Source: Acidimicrobiales bacterium (GTDB lineage: Bacteria > Actinomycetota > Acidimicrobiia > Acidimicrobiales > Palsa-688). From it: 6,649 bases of DNA. The position numbers and the translations under genes are program-made. Positions 1-5,736 of this stretch are shown here, in pieces (the stretch's first letter is position 1; every line of letters starts with the position of its first letter). Location: assembly GCA_030039575.1 (NCBI GenBank), contig JASHVH010000497.1, positions 1 to 6,649 of the forward strand. The letters run 5' to 3'. A model generated the notes under the pieces. It saw only the letters and a program-made list of their open reading frames with translations. It did no database searches and was not told the DNA's origin.

Positions 1-1
1 G

Positions 2-1432
2 GCCGGCCTGGTCACGGGCCGGGTGGGGAACGCCTGGCTGCCGGAGGCCCGTCGCTGGGCCTTGTTCGCATGGGCCTGCCTGACGGCCGGCGTCGTCCTG
101 GGGGCGTGGTGGAGCTACCAGGTCCTCGGCTGGGGCGGGTACTGGTCCTGGGACCCGGTCGAGAACTCGGCTTTGCTGCCTTGGCTGACGGCCACCGCCT
201 TCCTGCACTCGGCCATGGTGCAACAGAGGCGGGCGATGTTGCGGGTCTGGAACCTTTCGCTCCTCCTCGCCACTTTCAGCCTCACCATCCTGGGCACGTT
301 TTTCACCCGCTCCGGCGTGCTCGTCTCGGTGCACTCCTTCACCGAGGACGGCGGGGTAGGCCCGGCTCTGCTCGTGTTCTTCGGGCTCGTGGTGGCCACG
401 TCTATAGGCCTCCTGGCGTGGCGGGGCGACCAGCTCCACAGCCGGGGTTCGATCGAGACACCGGTGTCCCGAGAAGGCGCCTTCCTAGCCAACAACCTCT
501 TGTTCGCGGTGTTCGCCTTTGTCGTCTTGCTCGGCACCGTCTTCCCGCTGTTCGTGGAAGCCGTGAACGGCTCGTCGATCACTGTGGGAGGGCCGTTCTT
601 CGACACGATGACGCTGCCCATCGTCCTGTGCCTGCTGTTCCTGATGGCCGTGGCACCGGTCCTGCCCTGGCGTCGGGCCTCGGGCGAGCTGCTACTGCAG
701 CGCCTGCTGTGGCCGGCGGTGGCGGCCGTCGCCGTGCTGGTCATTTGCGTGGCGGCCGGCCTGCGCGGGCTGTGGCCGCTGGTCGTGTTCACATTGGCTG
801 CCTTCGCCGGGGCGTCGGCGGTGCGACAGCTCGTACTGCTGGTCCGCCGCTCCGGCCTACGAGGGGTGACCGGGCGCTCGGGCGGTGGGATGGTCGTCCA
901 CCTGGGGGTGGTCTTGATAGCCGTTGCCTTCGCCGCCAGCCACGCTTACGAGCACCAGACCCAGCTCACCCTGACGGTCGGCAAACCGGCCAGTTTCCAA
1001 GGCCAGACCATCATTTTCCGGGGGGTCAAGACGGTCAACACACCGGGACGGAGCTCACTGGTGGCCACGGTCGACCTGGACGGCCACCCCTACTACCCGG
1101 CCGTCGAGACGTTCGCTCTTTCCAACGACGCGGTGCCCAGCCCGGCGGTCCGTTCGACGCCGACGAAGGACGTCTACTTGACCCTGGCCAGTGTGCCCAG
1201 CGCCGGTAACGCCCCCGCGGCCATCGGGGTCATCGTCGAACCTCTCGTCCTGTGGCTATGGGTCGGGGGCTTGGTGATCGTTATCGGTGCCCTCTTGTCG
1301 CTGTGGCCGTCCAGCCGGGAGCGGCAGATCTTCCTGGACGAAGGGAAGGACGCGTCGCGGGCCGGCCATCATGGCAGCAGTCGCCCGCCCGACGAGGAGC
1401 CGGCGGAGGCCGGCGTCGGGGCGCCGGTATGA
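2..1432 (+). CDS. ccmF: Cytochrome c haem lyase subunit CcmF (5'-truncated by window edge)
   Basis: CcmF is the integral-membrane haem lyase of System I cytochrome c maturation. It takes haem from holo-CcmE and joins it to apocytochrome c CXXCH thiols on the outer face of the membrane. The frame is open to the window edge, so the GTG at 23 is an internal valine and the true start lies upstream. About 476 residues are visible; the family is usually about 650. The tryptophan-rich WWD haem-handling motif is at 131-166 (WGGYWSWDPVEN). Candidate haem-ligand histidines are at 332-334 (SVHSF) and 899-901 (VVHLGV), as in the family. Roughly nine hydrophobic spans are visible, then an exported loop (about 940-1240), a last membrane span (about 1240-1310) and a charged cytoplasmic tail. 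The stop lies 10 bp before the next gene, consistent with one operon. The identification is firm. Confidence 0.95.
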   Translation, partial: AGLVTGRVGNAWLPEARRWALFAWACLTAGVVLGAWWSYQVLGWGGYWSWDPVENSALLPWLTATAFLHSAMVQQRRAMLRVWNLSLLLATFSLTILGTFFTRSGVLVSVHSFTEDGGVGPALLVFFGLVVATSIGLLAWRGDQLHSRGSIETPVSREGAFLANNLLFAVFAFVVLLGTVFPLFVEAVNGSSITVGGPFFDTMTLPIVLCLLFLMAVAPVLPWRRASGELLLQRLLWPAVAAVAVLVICVAAGLRGLWPLVVFTLAAFAGASAVRQLVLLVRRSGLRGVTGRSGGGMVVHLGVVLIAVAFAASHAYEHQTQLTLTVGKPASFQGQTIIFRGVKTVNTPGRSSLVATVDLDGHPYYPAVETFALSNDAVPSPAVRSTPTKDVYLTLASVPSAGNAPAAIGVIVEPLVLWLWVGGLVIVIGALLSLWPSSRERQIFLDEGKDASRAGHHGSSRPPDEEPAEAGVGAPV

Positions 1433-1446
1433 GCAGGTCCCAATGA
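1429..1446 (+). other. Five-codon mini-ORF bridging ccmF and the thioredoxin gene
   Basis: The ATG at 1429 overlaps the ccmF stop as ATGA (1429-1432). It opens a frame reading MSRSQ and ends at TGA 1444-1446, which overlaps the next gene's ATG at 1443 as a second ATGA. The octamer ATGAGCAG occurs at both starts (1429-1436 and 1443-1450), a direct repeat 14 bp apart, so the two starts are out of frame with each other. The purine stretch AGCAGG (1432-1437) lies 5 nt before ATG 1443 and could act as its ribosome site. Relay of terminating ribosomes is inference; the arrangement itself is visible in the bases. Confidence 0.4.
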
Positions 1447-2195
1447 GCAGTACGGGGGATCTGACGGCGCCGGGCGGCGGCCCACCCGACGATGCGGGGA
1501 AGGAGCGTTTGGGGCCAGGCGACCGGCATGGTGCCGATTTGGGTGCCGGCGATCCGGGCGCCGGCGGGTTTGGCGCCGAATATTTGGGCCCCGGGGATTT
1601 GGAGGCCGACGGCGGTGGGCCGGGGGAGACGGCACCGAGGACGACCCGGAAGCGGCGGACCGTCCTTTGGGCCACTTTGGGTGTAGCGGCGGTGACGGCC
1701 GTCCTCATTGCGGTGATCGCTTCGGCCCAACCGTCTTCACAGGTGGCGGCCAGGAGCCCTCTGCTCGGCAGCACCGCACCGGCCATCTCTGGCCCCGGCC
1801 TGGCGGGGGGCCACTACTCCTTGGCCGAGTTCCGCAACGAGTGGGTGCTGGTCAACTTCATGGCCACCTGGTGCCAACCATGCCAGCAGGAGATGCCCCA
1901 GCTCCTGAAGTTCGCCAAGCAACACGCCAAATCGGCTGACGCGACCGTTCTGACGGTCGCGTACGACCCGACCGACGTGTCGCAACTGAAGTCGTTCCTG
2001 GCCGCCCGGGGGGCGCGATGGCCGGCGGTGGACGACCCTTCTGCTTCCGTCTCTTATGGAGTCACCGGCTTGCCTTCGTCGTTCTTGGTGGCTCCCGATG
2101 GGGTCGTCTACGCCTATGTGCCCGGAGAAGTGGAGGCGGCGGCGCTCGACAACTGGTTACGCCAAGGTGCCGCCAAGGGCTTGGGCCGGGCTTAG
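1443..2195 (+). CDS. Membrane-anchored thioredoxin-like protein, TlpA/ResA/CcmG type
   Basis: This 250-residue protein probably keeps CcmH or apocytochrome c thiols reduced outside the membrane, the role of CcmG/ResA. The first 60 or so residues are Gly/Asp/Pro-rich and built on a five-residue period. A basic stretch (TTRKRR, 67-72) precedes one membrane span (about 73-94), which places the N-terminus inside and the rest outside. The AhpC-TSA/thioredoxin fold covers about 107-250, with the active site WCQPC (Cys144, Cys147) and a probable cis-proline at Pro211 (GLPSSF). The start at ATG 1443 is chosen because upstream in-frame sequence overlaps ccmF; AGCAGG lies 5 nt before it. Position between ccmF and ccmH supports a CcmG role, but the GLPSSF loop resembles general TlpA/ResA proteins as much as CcmG, so no symbol is given. 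The cytoplasmic extension is unusually long, since CcmG and ResA normally have only a few residues there. Confidence 0.88.
   Translation: MSSTGDLTAPGGGPPDDAGKERLGPGDRHGADLGAGDPGAGGFGAEYLGPGDLEADGGGPGETAPRTTRKRRTVLWATLGVAAVTAVLIAVIASAQPSSQVAARSPLLGSTAPAISGPGLAGGHYSLAEFRNEWVLVNFMATWCQPCQQEMPQLLKFAKQHAKSADATVLTVAYDPTDVSQLKSFLAARGARWPAVDDPSASVSYGVTGLPSSFLVAPDGVVYAYVPGEVEAAALDNWLRQGAAKGLGRA
1500..1619 (+). repeat. Degenerate 15-bp (five-codon) tandem repeat, about 8 units
   Basis: In-frame units start every 15 bp from 1500. Their products are KERLG, PGDRH, GADLG, AGDPG, AGGFG, AEYLG, PGDLE and ADGGG. The consensus DNA unit is close to GCCGGCGATTTGGGC, and TTGGG or TTTGG recurs in the same phase. 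The units have diverged but the period is kept without a frame change. The residue pattern resembles pentapeptide-repeat proteins (A-D/N-L-x-x) only in the GADLG unit, and eight units are few for that fold, so a flexible linker is more likely. Confidence 0.75.
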
Positions 2196-2221
2196 GACCT
2201 GCAGAAGGTCCACGGACAGGG

Positions 2222-2228
2222 AAGGAGG
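2222..2228 (+). promoter_or_regulatory. Strong Shine-Dalgarno site (AAGGAGG)
   Basis: AAGGAGG lies 6 nt before the ATG at 2235. It is the best ribosome site in the ccm part of the window, but that ATG opens a 25-codon frame rather than the ccmH frame. Confidence 0.75.
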
Positions 2229-2234
2229 CGACGG

Positions 2235-2312
2235 ATGCTTTTGGCCCCGACAATGGCGGGATATCTGCGGAAAGAGCGAGCAACGCACCCGCCGCTTCCC
2301 TCTTGGGCGTAA
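2235..2312 (+). CDS. 25-residue ORF with strong ribosome site, upstream of ccmH
   Basis: ATG 2235 follows AAGGAGG with 6-nt spacing and runs to TAA 2310-2312, 2 nt before the ccmH GTG at 2315. The peptide begins MLLAPTMAGYLRKER and ends PPLPSWA; it has no signal peptide, cysteine or recognisable domain. It could be a leader whose translation delivers ribosomes to the poorly led GTG of ccmH. Alternatively it could be the original N-terminus of CcmH separated by a frameshift or sequencing error, because a -1 shift would join it to the ccmH frame. I cannot choose between these from one sequence. Confidence 0.4.
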   Translation: MLLAPTMAGYLRKERATHPPLPSWA

Positions 2313-2314
2313 CC

Positions 2315-3529
2315 GTGGCCGGCCGAAGCCGTTGGCGGCGTGCCCCACTGTGGGCCGCCGTGGTTGTGCTGGCCGGCCTGGCGCTCGCCGTGGGTTCGGG
2401 GGCGCTCAGCGGGGGGCGAAGCAAACCGCCTTCTCTGTACGACCGCACGCTGGAGGTGGCGGGGCAGTACCGCTGCCCGGTGTGCGCCAGCGAATCGGCC
2501 GCAGTTTCTGACGCGGCTGAGGCCATCGAGATCAGGTCACTTATCCAGGGTTGGCTGAAAAAGGGCGACAGCCAGGCGCAAATCCGCCATTTTCTGGTGA
2601 GCGACTACGGGCCCTCGATCCTGGAGAAACCGCCGGCGTCCGGCATCAACACGCTCGTGTGGGCATTGCCCGCAGTAGCCGCCGCGCTCGGCATTGTCGG
2701 GCTGGGGTTTGGCTTCGCCCGCTGGAGGCGGGCCAGTTCCGCTGGCCCGGTGGTGGCGGACGGCCAGTCCGCCACCGCTCTGGGCGTGACAGCCGCCGCG
2801 TCGGCGCCCGGCTCCATACCGGCGGGCCCGGTGGGCGCTGGTCCGGTGCCGGCGGCAGTCCAGGAGCGGCTGTTCGACGTCGGAGAAGAGCAAGGGCCCC
2901 TTGCGACTGAGCCCCGTGGAACTGAACCAGCTGGAGCTGTGCCGCCAGGAGCTGTGCCGCCAGGAACTGTGCCGCCAGGAGCTGTGCCGCCAGGAGCTGT
3001 GCCGTTAGCCCAAAAGCCTCGGGTTCGCCCGCTGTACCGGCGCATCGCTCCTGGCGCCGGCGTGGCGCTTATCCTCGTCGCCGGCGCCTTGTGGTTGGTC
3101 GACCGGTCGACGAGCGAGCGGCTGCCCGGCAGCACCATCAGTGGCGGCGTATCGGGGATAGACGAGGAGCTGGAGCAGGCCTCGTCGCTCGCGGCCAGCG
3201 ACCCGGCGGGCGCGCTGGCCATCTATGACGCGGTTCTGGCCAGCGACCCGGACCAGCCGGTGGCGCTCAGCGCCGAGGGCTGGATATATGCAGAGGCGGG
3301 TTATGTAGCCAGGGGTGAGGGCTTCCTCCAAAAGGCGGAGAGGGCGGACCCCAGCTATGACCCCCCGCACCTTTACCGCGGTCTTGTACTGCTCGAGGAC
3401 CAGCGCCAGCCGGCGGCGGCCGCCAAAGAACTGAAATGGTACCTCGCTCACGGTCCTGACCCGACCACGACCAAGGAGGCCAGGACGGCACTGGCGGAGG
3501 CGGAGGCGAAGGCGAAGGCGAAGCTATAG
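2315..3529 (+). CDS. ccmH: CcmH-CcmI fusion: apocytochrome c thiol oxidoreductase with TPR domain
   Basis: CcmH acts in thiol-disulphide exchange with apocytochrome c, and the CcmI-type TPR domain binds apocytochrome c for delivery to CcmF. With a GTG start at 2315 the product has 404 residues. A basic N-terminus and membrane span (about 12-31) lead to the CcmH domain with RCPVC (Cys54, Cys57), followed by the family helices (SLIQGWL...YGPSIL). A second span (about 113-134) ends in RWRR. Then comes a Pro/Ala/Gly-rich linker (about 141-232) with a VPPGA pentad repeat, the basic segment RPLYRR, a third span (about 246-263) and TPR-like helices (about 283-377). Positive charges place the linker inside and both functional domains outside. 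E. coli CcmH has a comparable fused layout. The frame is open upstream to 2018, but that part overlaps the thioredoxin gene. TTG 2303 is an alternative start; neither it nor GTG 2315 has a clear ribosome site. Confidence 0.88.
   Translation: MAGRSRWRRAPLWAAVVVLAGLALAVGSGALSGGRSKPPSLYDRTLEVAGQYRCPVCASESAAVSDAAEAIEIRSLIQGWLKKGDSQAQIRHFLVSDYGPSILEKPPASGINTLVWALPAVAAALGIVGLGFGFARWRRASSAGPVVADGQSATALGVTAAASAPGSIPAGPVGAGPVPAAVQERLFDVGEEQGPLATEPRGTEPAGAVPPGAVPPGTVPPGAVPPGAVPLAQKPRVRPLYRRIAPGAGVALILVAGALWLVDRSTSERLPGSTISGGVSGIDEELEQASSLAASDPAGALAIYDAVLASDPDQPVALSAEGWIYAEAGYVARGEGFLQKAERADPSYDPPHLYRGLVLLEDQRQPAAAAKELKWYLAHGPDPTTTKEARTALAEAEAKAKAKL
2933..3004 (+). repeat. 15-bp tandem repeat, 4.8 copies, coding for GAVPP pentads
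   Basis: The unit GGAGCTGTGCCGCCA repeats at 2933, 2948, 2963, 2978 and 2993 (the last lacking its final codon). The only difference is one base in the third unit (ACT for GCT, giving Thr). It lies in the cytoplasmic linker of the CcmH-CcmI protein. Near-identity of the units, including synonymous positions, suggests recent expansion. The product resembles elastin-like or polyproline-II sequence, hence an extended flexible linker. Confidence 0.95.
3494..3523 (+). repeat. 6-bp repeat (GCGGAG/GCGAAG), 5 copies
   Basis: Two GCGGAG and three GCGAAG units encode AEAEAKAKAK at the extreme C-terminus of the CcmH-CcmI protein, a charged helical tail after the TPR region. Confidence 0.85.
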
Positions 3530-3530
3530 A

Positions 3531-3550
3531 GGCTCCTTCCGGGTCGAGCC
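3531..3550. terminator. Weak hairpin between convergent genes
   Basis: GGCTC (3531-3535) pairs with GAGCC (3546-3550) around a 10-nt loop, in the 38-bp gap between the ccmH stop and the methyltransferase stop. The position suits a bidirectional terminator, but the stem is short and no T-run follows on either strand. Confidence 0.25.
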
Positions 3551-3567
3551 ACGGGCACCTTTCCCAC

Positions 3568-4563
3568 TCAGTCGAACAACTGCTGGCGCAGCGCCAGTCC
3601 TATCTGTTCACCGAGCACAGGCGGGACCGCGTTGCCGACCTGGCGGTACTGGCTGGAGCGGGGGCCGGCGAAGGTCGCCCCCACCGGGAAACCTTGGAGC
3701 AGCGCCGCTTCTTCCACCGTTATGCGGCGGGCGCCCGGCACTCGCCCGTGCCGAGGGCGGCCGCCGGCCAGCAGGTGGGCGTGGTACCCGGGGACGACGC
3801 CGAGAGTGTCCAGCCAGGGCGTCTTGTTGCCACCCATGCTCGCCAGCAGTGTGGGCGCCGGCCGGCTTAGCTCGATGGGCCGGCCACCGCCGTTGTAAAG
3901 GTGGCCGTGGTAGGCACCGGGCCGCAGAGACGGTCGCAAGGCGTAGGTGACGATGGCGGGGTTGGGCTCGCCCCGGGGCCGGTGCGGGTCGACCACGGAA
4001 CCGGCCGGCACGTGGGGTGCCCGGGCATCGGGGCCGTGGGTCGGGAGGGGGAACGAAAAACGACGTCCTCTCGTGCCCACGACGAACAGGCGCCGGCGAG
4101 CCTGCGGCACGCCGTAGTCGGTGGACTCGATGACTTTCCATGTGGTCGCGTACCCGAGCTGCTCGAGCTGGCCCAACACGCCCTGGAAATAAGGCCGCTT
4201 GGTCGAAACGGTCAGCCCGGCGACGTTCTCCATGACGAAGGCCTCGGGTTGGAGTTCGGCCAGAGCCCGCACGAACTGCGGTATGCCGTTGCGGGGGTCG
4301 TCCGCAGCCAGACGCTTGCCGCCAACAGAAAATGGCTGGCACGGCGGGCCTCCGGCCACCAGGGCGAACCGGCCGCGTTCGGGCTTGAAGTCGAGCGACG
4401 AGATATCGGCAGCCTCGACTTTCGCCCTCGGGTGCCGGGATTTGTAGCTGGCGCAGGCGTCGGGGCACCATTCCACGGCGGCGACGGTGGCAAAGCCCGC
4501 CGCTTCGAGGCCGAGCGATAAGCCGCCGGCACCCGAGAACAGATCTATGGCCTCAGGGCGCAT
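3568..4563 (-). CDS. C5 cytosine-specific DNA methyltransferase
   Basis: This enzyme transfers a methyl group from S-adenosylmethionine to C5 of cytosine in a specific DNA site. All main motifs are visible in its 331 residues: motif I DLFSGAGG (7-14, cofactor loop), motif IV GGPPCQPFS (71-79) with catalytic Cys75, motif VI MENV (111-114), motif VIII QARRR (154-158), a motif IX-like RPAPTLL (234-240) and motif X QYRQVGNAVPP (305-315). The target-recognition region lies between VIII and IX and is short, roughly 70 residues, so the recognised site cannot be read from sequence. ATG 4563 is chosen because motif I follows directly and GGGGA lies 7 nt upstream. A longer in-frame extension to GTG 4905 has no family character, and GTG 4566 is adjacent. 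No endonuclease or Vsr gene is adjacent within the window, so it looks solitary. It is convergent with ccm and divergent from the AIM24 gene, as expected for a later insertion. Confidence 0.95.
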   Translation of the reverse strand: MRPEAIDLFSGAGGLSLGLEAAGFATVAAVEWCPDACASYKSRHPRAKVEAADISSLDFKPERGRFALVAGGPPCQPFSVGGKRLAADDPRNGIPQFVRALAELQPEAFVMENVAGLTVSTKRPYFQGVLGQLEQLGYATTWKVIESTDYGVPQARRRLFVVGTRGRRFSFPLPTHGPDARAPHVPAGSVVDPHRPRGEPNPAIVTYALRPSLRPGAYHGHLYNGGGRPIELSRPAPTLLASMGGNKTPWLDTLGVVPGYHAHLLAGGRPRHGRVPGARRITVEEAALLQGFPVGATFAGPRSSQYRQVGNAVPPVLGEQIGLALRQQLFD

Positions 4564-4829
4564 CACACGGTCCCCAGTGCCGTCTCGGTCAGGTGCGCCA
4601 CGCCCCCCGTGCCGTCGTAATCTAGGCAAGGGCCCGGTGCGGCTGTCGGTCCTGTGGGCGACGCCATTCTGGGTGCAGCCAGGCGTTCTTGTTGCCGGAA
4701 AAGCAAAAAATTGCTCGGGATCGCGACCGGTTGGACGTGGCGCACCCAGATGGCGCGTCCGGCCCGGTCTCGGTGCTCGATGCTGGCCGGCACGCCAGCG
4801 ATTCTGGCGCGGGCCTGTTCGTGCTGCAA
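4563..4829 (-). CDS. Uncertain 88-codon ORF overlapping the methyltransferase start
   Basis: TTG 4829 opens a frame ending at TGA 4565-4563, which shares its A with the methyltransferase ATG (TGATG), a common coupling arrangement. The first 40 or so codons have mostly G/C third positions, as real genes here do; later codons do so less. The middle segment (ARARIAGVPASIEH, then AIWVRHVQPV) faintly recalls a SPOR-type repeat, but I would not assign that. GGGGA lies only 3 nt before the TTG. The frame stays open upstream through the divergent gene's ribosome site, so this might instead be a remnant of a longer gene. No product is recognised; it may be chance. Confidence 0.3.
   Translation of the reverse strand: MQHEQARARIAGVPASIEHRDRAGRAIWVRHVQPVAIPSNFLLFRQQERLAAPRMASPTGPTAAPGPCLDYDGTGGVAHLTETALGTV
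4702..4715. repeat. Small AT-rich inverted repeat
   Basis: AGCAA (4702-4706), four A, then TTGCT (4711-4715) form a perfect 5-bp inverted repeat in an otherwise GC-rich gap. It could be an operator or part of a promoter, but it is short enough to arise by chance. Confidence 0.25.
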
Positions 4830-4865
4830 TGATCCCCATGAGCCGTAGTCGGAGAACCGTACATG

Positions 4866-4871
4866 AGGAGG
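4866..4871 (+). promoter_or_regulatory. Ribosome binding site (AGGAGG) of the AIM24 gene
   Basis: AGGAGG lies 4 nt before ATG 4876. It fixes the start of the AIM24-family protein so that the zinc ribbon is included. Confidence 0.8.
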
Positions 4872-4875
4872 AGAG

Positions 4876-5673
4876 ATGGAGCGGATCGAGTGCCAATGGT
4901 GCCACGCTCAGAACCCACCCGAAGCGAAGTCATGCGAGACCTGTGGGGCTCCTCTGGACCAGGCCAACCTCGTGTCGGACTCGGGCTGGCGGGAGGCGCC
5001 CAGGCTCCGCGACATGGCGAAGTTCCAATTTTCCAATAGCACATGCCAGGTTGAGGGCGAGCTGGTCCCGGTGGCAGAGATCAACCTCAGCCCGGGTGAC
5101 GGGGTGATCTTCGAACACCACACGATGTTGTGGAAAGACGAGAGCGTCCCGGTCGGTGTGTACCCGCTCGGCGGCGGGTTGAAGCGTTCACTGGGCGGCA
5201 TGCCGTACGTGGTCACTCAGGCCGGCGGGCCCGGGCGGATCGCGTTCTCCCGGGACGCCGCCGGCGAGGTTGTGACCCTGGTGCTGCACCCCGGGATGGA
5301 GCTCGACGCTCGCGAGCACGCCTTCCTGGCCGCTTCCCACTCCGTGCGCTACAGCTTCGAGCGGGTCAAGGGCCTGGCGAACGTGCTCCACGGCGGCAGC
5401 GGGATGTACCTCGACCGCTTCGTCACGGCGGGCGAGCCGGGCATAGTGCTCCTCCACGGCTATGGCAACGTGTTCGAGCGGACGCTCGGCGGCGGCGAGA
5501 AGATCCTCGTCGAGCCCGGCGGTTACCTCTACAAAGACTCGAGCGTGAACATGCAGGCGGCGCAGCTCAACGTACGTACCGGGCTGCTGAGCCACGGGAT
5601 GTACATGGCAGAGATGACGGGCCCTGGCCGCGTGGGCATCCAGTCGATGTACCACCACCACGCCAGCGAGTGA
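4876..5673 (+). CDS. AIM24-family protein with N-terminal zinc ribbon
   Basis: This 265-residue protein has two parts. Residues 1-28 carry CxxC-x10-CxxC (Cys6, Cys9, Cys20, Cys23), a zinc-ribbon knuckle with the GAPL ending typical of such ribbons. Residues about 50-262 form an AIM24 (DUF124, TIGR00266-like) domain of Gly-rich beta repeats, with recognisable segments such as VIFEHHTMLWKD, GPGRIAFSRD and VEPGGYLYKD. Yeast AIM24 is needed for normal mitochondrial inner-membrane organisation; the molecular function of the bacterial proteins is not established. There is no signal peptide or membrane span, so it should be cytoplasmic. It has its own strong ribosome site, stands alone on its strand and is convergent with the PilZ gene. 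Family assignment is confident; function is not. Confidence 0.88.
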   Translation: MERIECQWCHAQNPPEAKSCETCGAPLDQANLVSDSGWREAPRLRDMAKFQFSNSTCQVEGELVPVAEINLSPGDGVIFEHHTMLWKDESVPVGVYPLGGGLKRSLGGMPYVVTQAGGPGRIAFSRDAAGEVVTLVLHPGMELDAREHAFLAASHSVRYSFERVKGLANVLHGGSGMYLDRFVTAGEPGIVLLHGYGNVFERTLGGGEKILVEPGGYLYKDSSVNMQAAQLNVRTGLLSHGMYMAEMTGPGRVGIQSMYHHHASE

Positions 5674-5676
5674 GGC

Positions 5677-5704
5677 CGTGACGACCACCCCGTAAGTGGT
5701 CACG
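5677..5704. terminator. Hairpin after the AIM24 gene
   Basis: GACCAC (5683-5688) pairs perfectly with GTGGTC (5696-5701) around CCCGTAA, and CGTG outside it can extend the stem if three bases bulge. It begins just after the stop, in the 63-bp gap between convergent genes. No T-run follows, so terminator activity is a guess from position. Confidence 0.35.
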
Positions 5705-5707
5705 CAC

Positions 5708-5723
5708 CCGGCGGGAAGGCCGG
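5708..5723. terminator. Second short hairpin in the convergent gap
   Basis: CCGGC (5708-5712) and GCCGG (5719-5723) pair around GGGAAG. With the preceding hairpin it makes two stem-loops between the AIM24 and PilZ stop codons. There is no T-run. Confidence 0.25.
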
Positions 5724-5736
5724 CGTCAGCGTGGCG

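Larger units (their letters stand above)
4564..4875. other. 312-bp divergent intergenic region
   Basis: This separates the methyltransferase (- strand) from the AIM24 gene (+ strand) and must hold the AIM24 promoter and, unless the 88-codon ORF is real, also that of the methyltransferase. I see no convincing -35/-10 pair on either strand. The one AT-rich stretch is around 4701-4715 and includes a small perfect inverted repeat. Confidence 0.5.

Noticed and set aside
115..792. A 225-codon open frame on the - strand within ccmF.
   Set aside because: It is antisense to a confidently identified gene and has the Arg/Thr/Ser-rich composition of a high-GC shadow frame.
1500..1619. Pentapeptide-repeat (Rfr beta-helix) domain in the thioredoxin-like protein.
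   Set aside because: Only one unit fits A-(D/N)-L in the right register, and Gly and Pro dominate the positions that should be Leu/Phe, so a linker is more likely.
2018..2314. The ccmH frame is open from 2018, giving a 503-residue protein.
   Set aside because: The added part overlaps the thioredoxin domain of the previous gene in another frame and has no domain character; the signal-anchor follows GTG 2315 closely.
2933..3004. Regular repeats considered as a CRISPR array.
   Set aside because: Units are 15 bp, directly adjacent with no spacers, and in frame inside a coding region.
4564..4905. The methyltransferase frame is open to GTG 4905, giving a 445-residue protein.
   Set aside because: The extra 114 residues are Arg/Pro-rich and unlike any methyltransferase domain. 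They overlap the start of the divergent gene, and motif I follows ATG 4563 at the usual distance.
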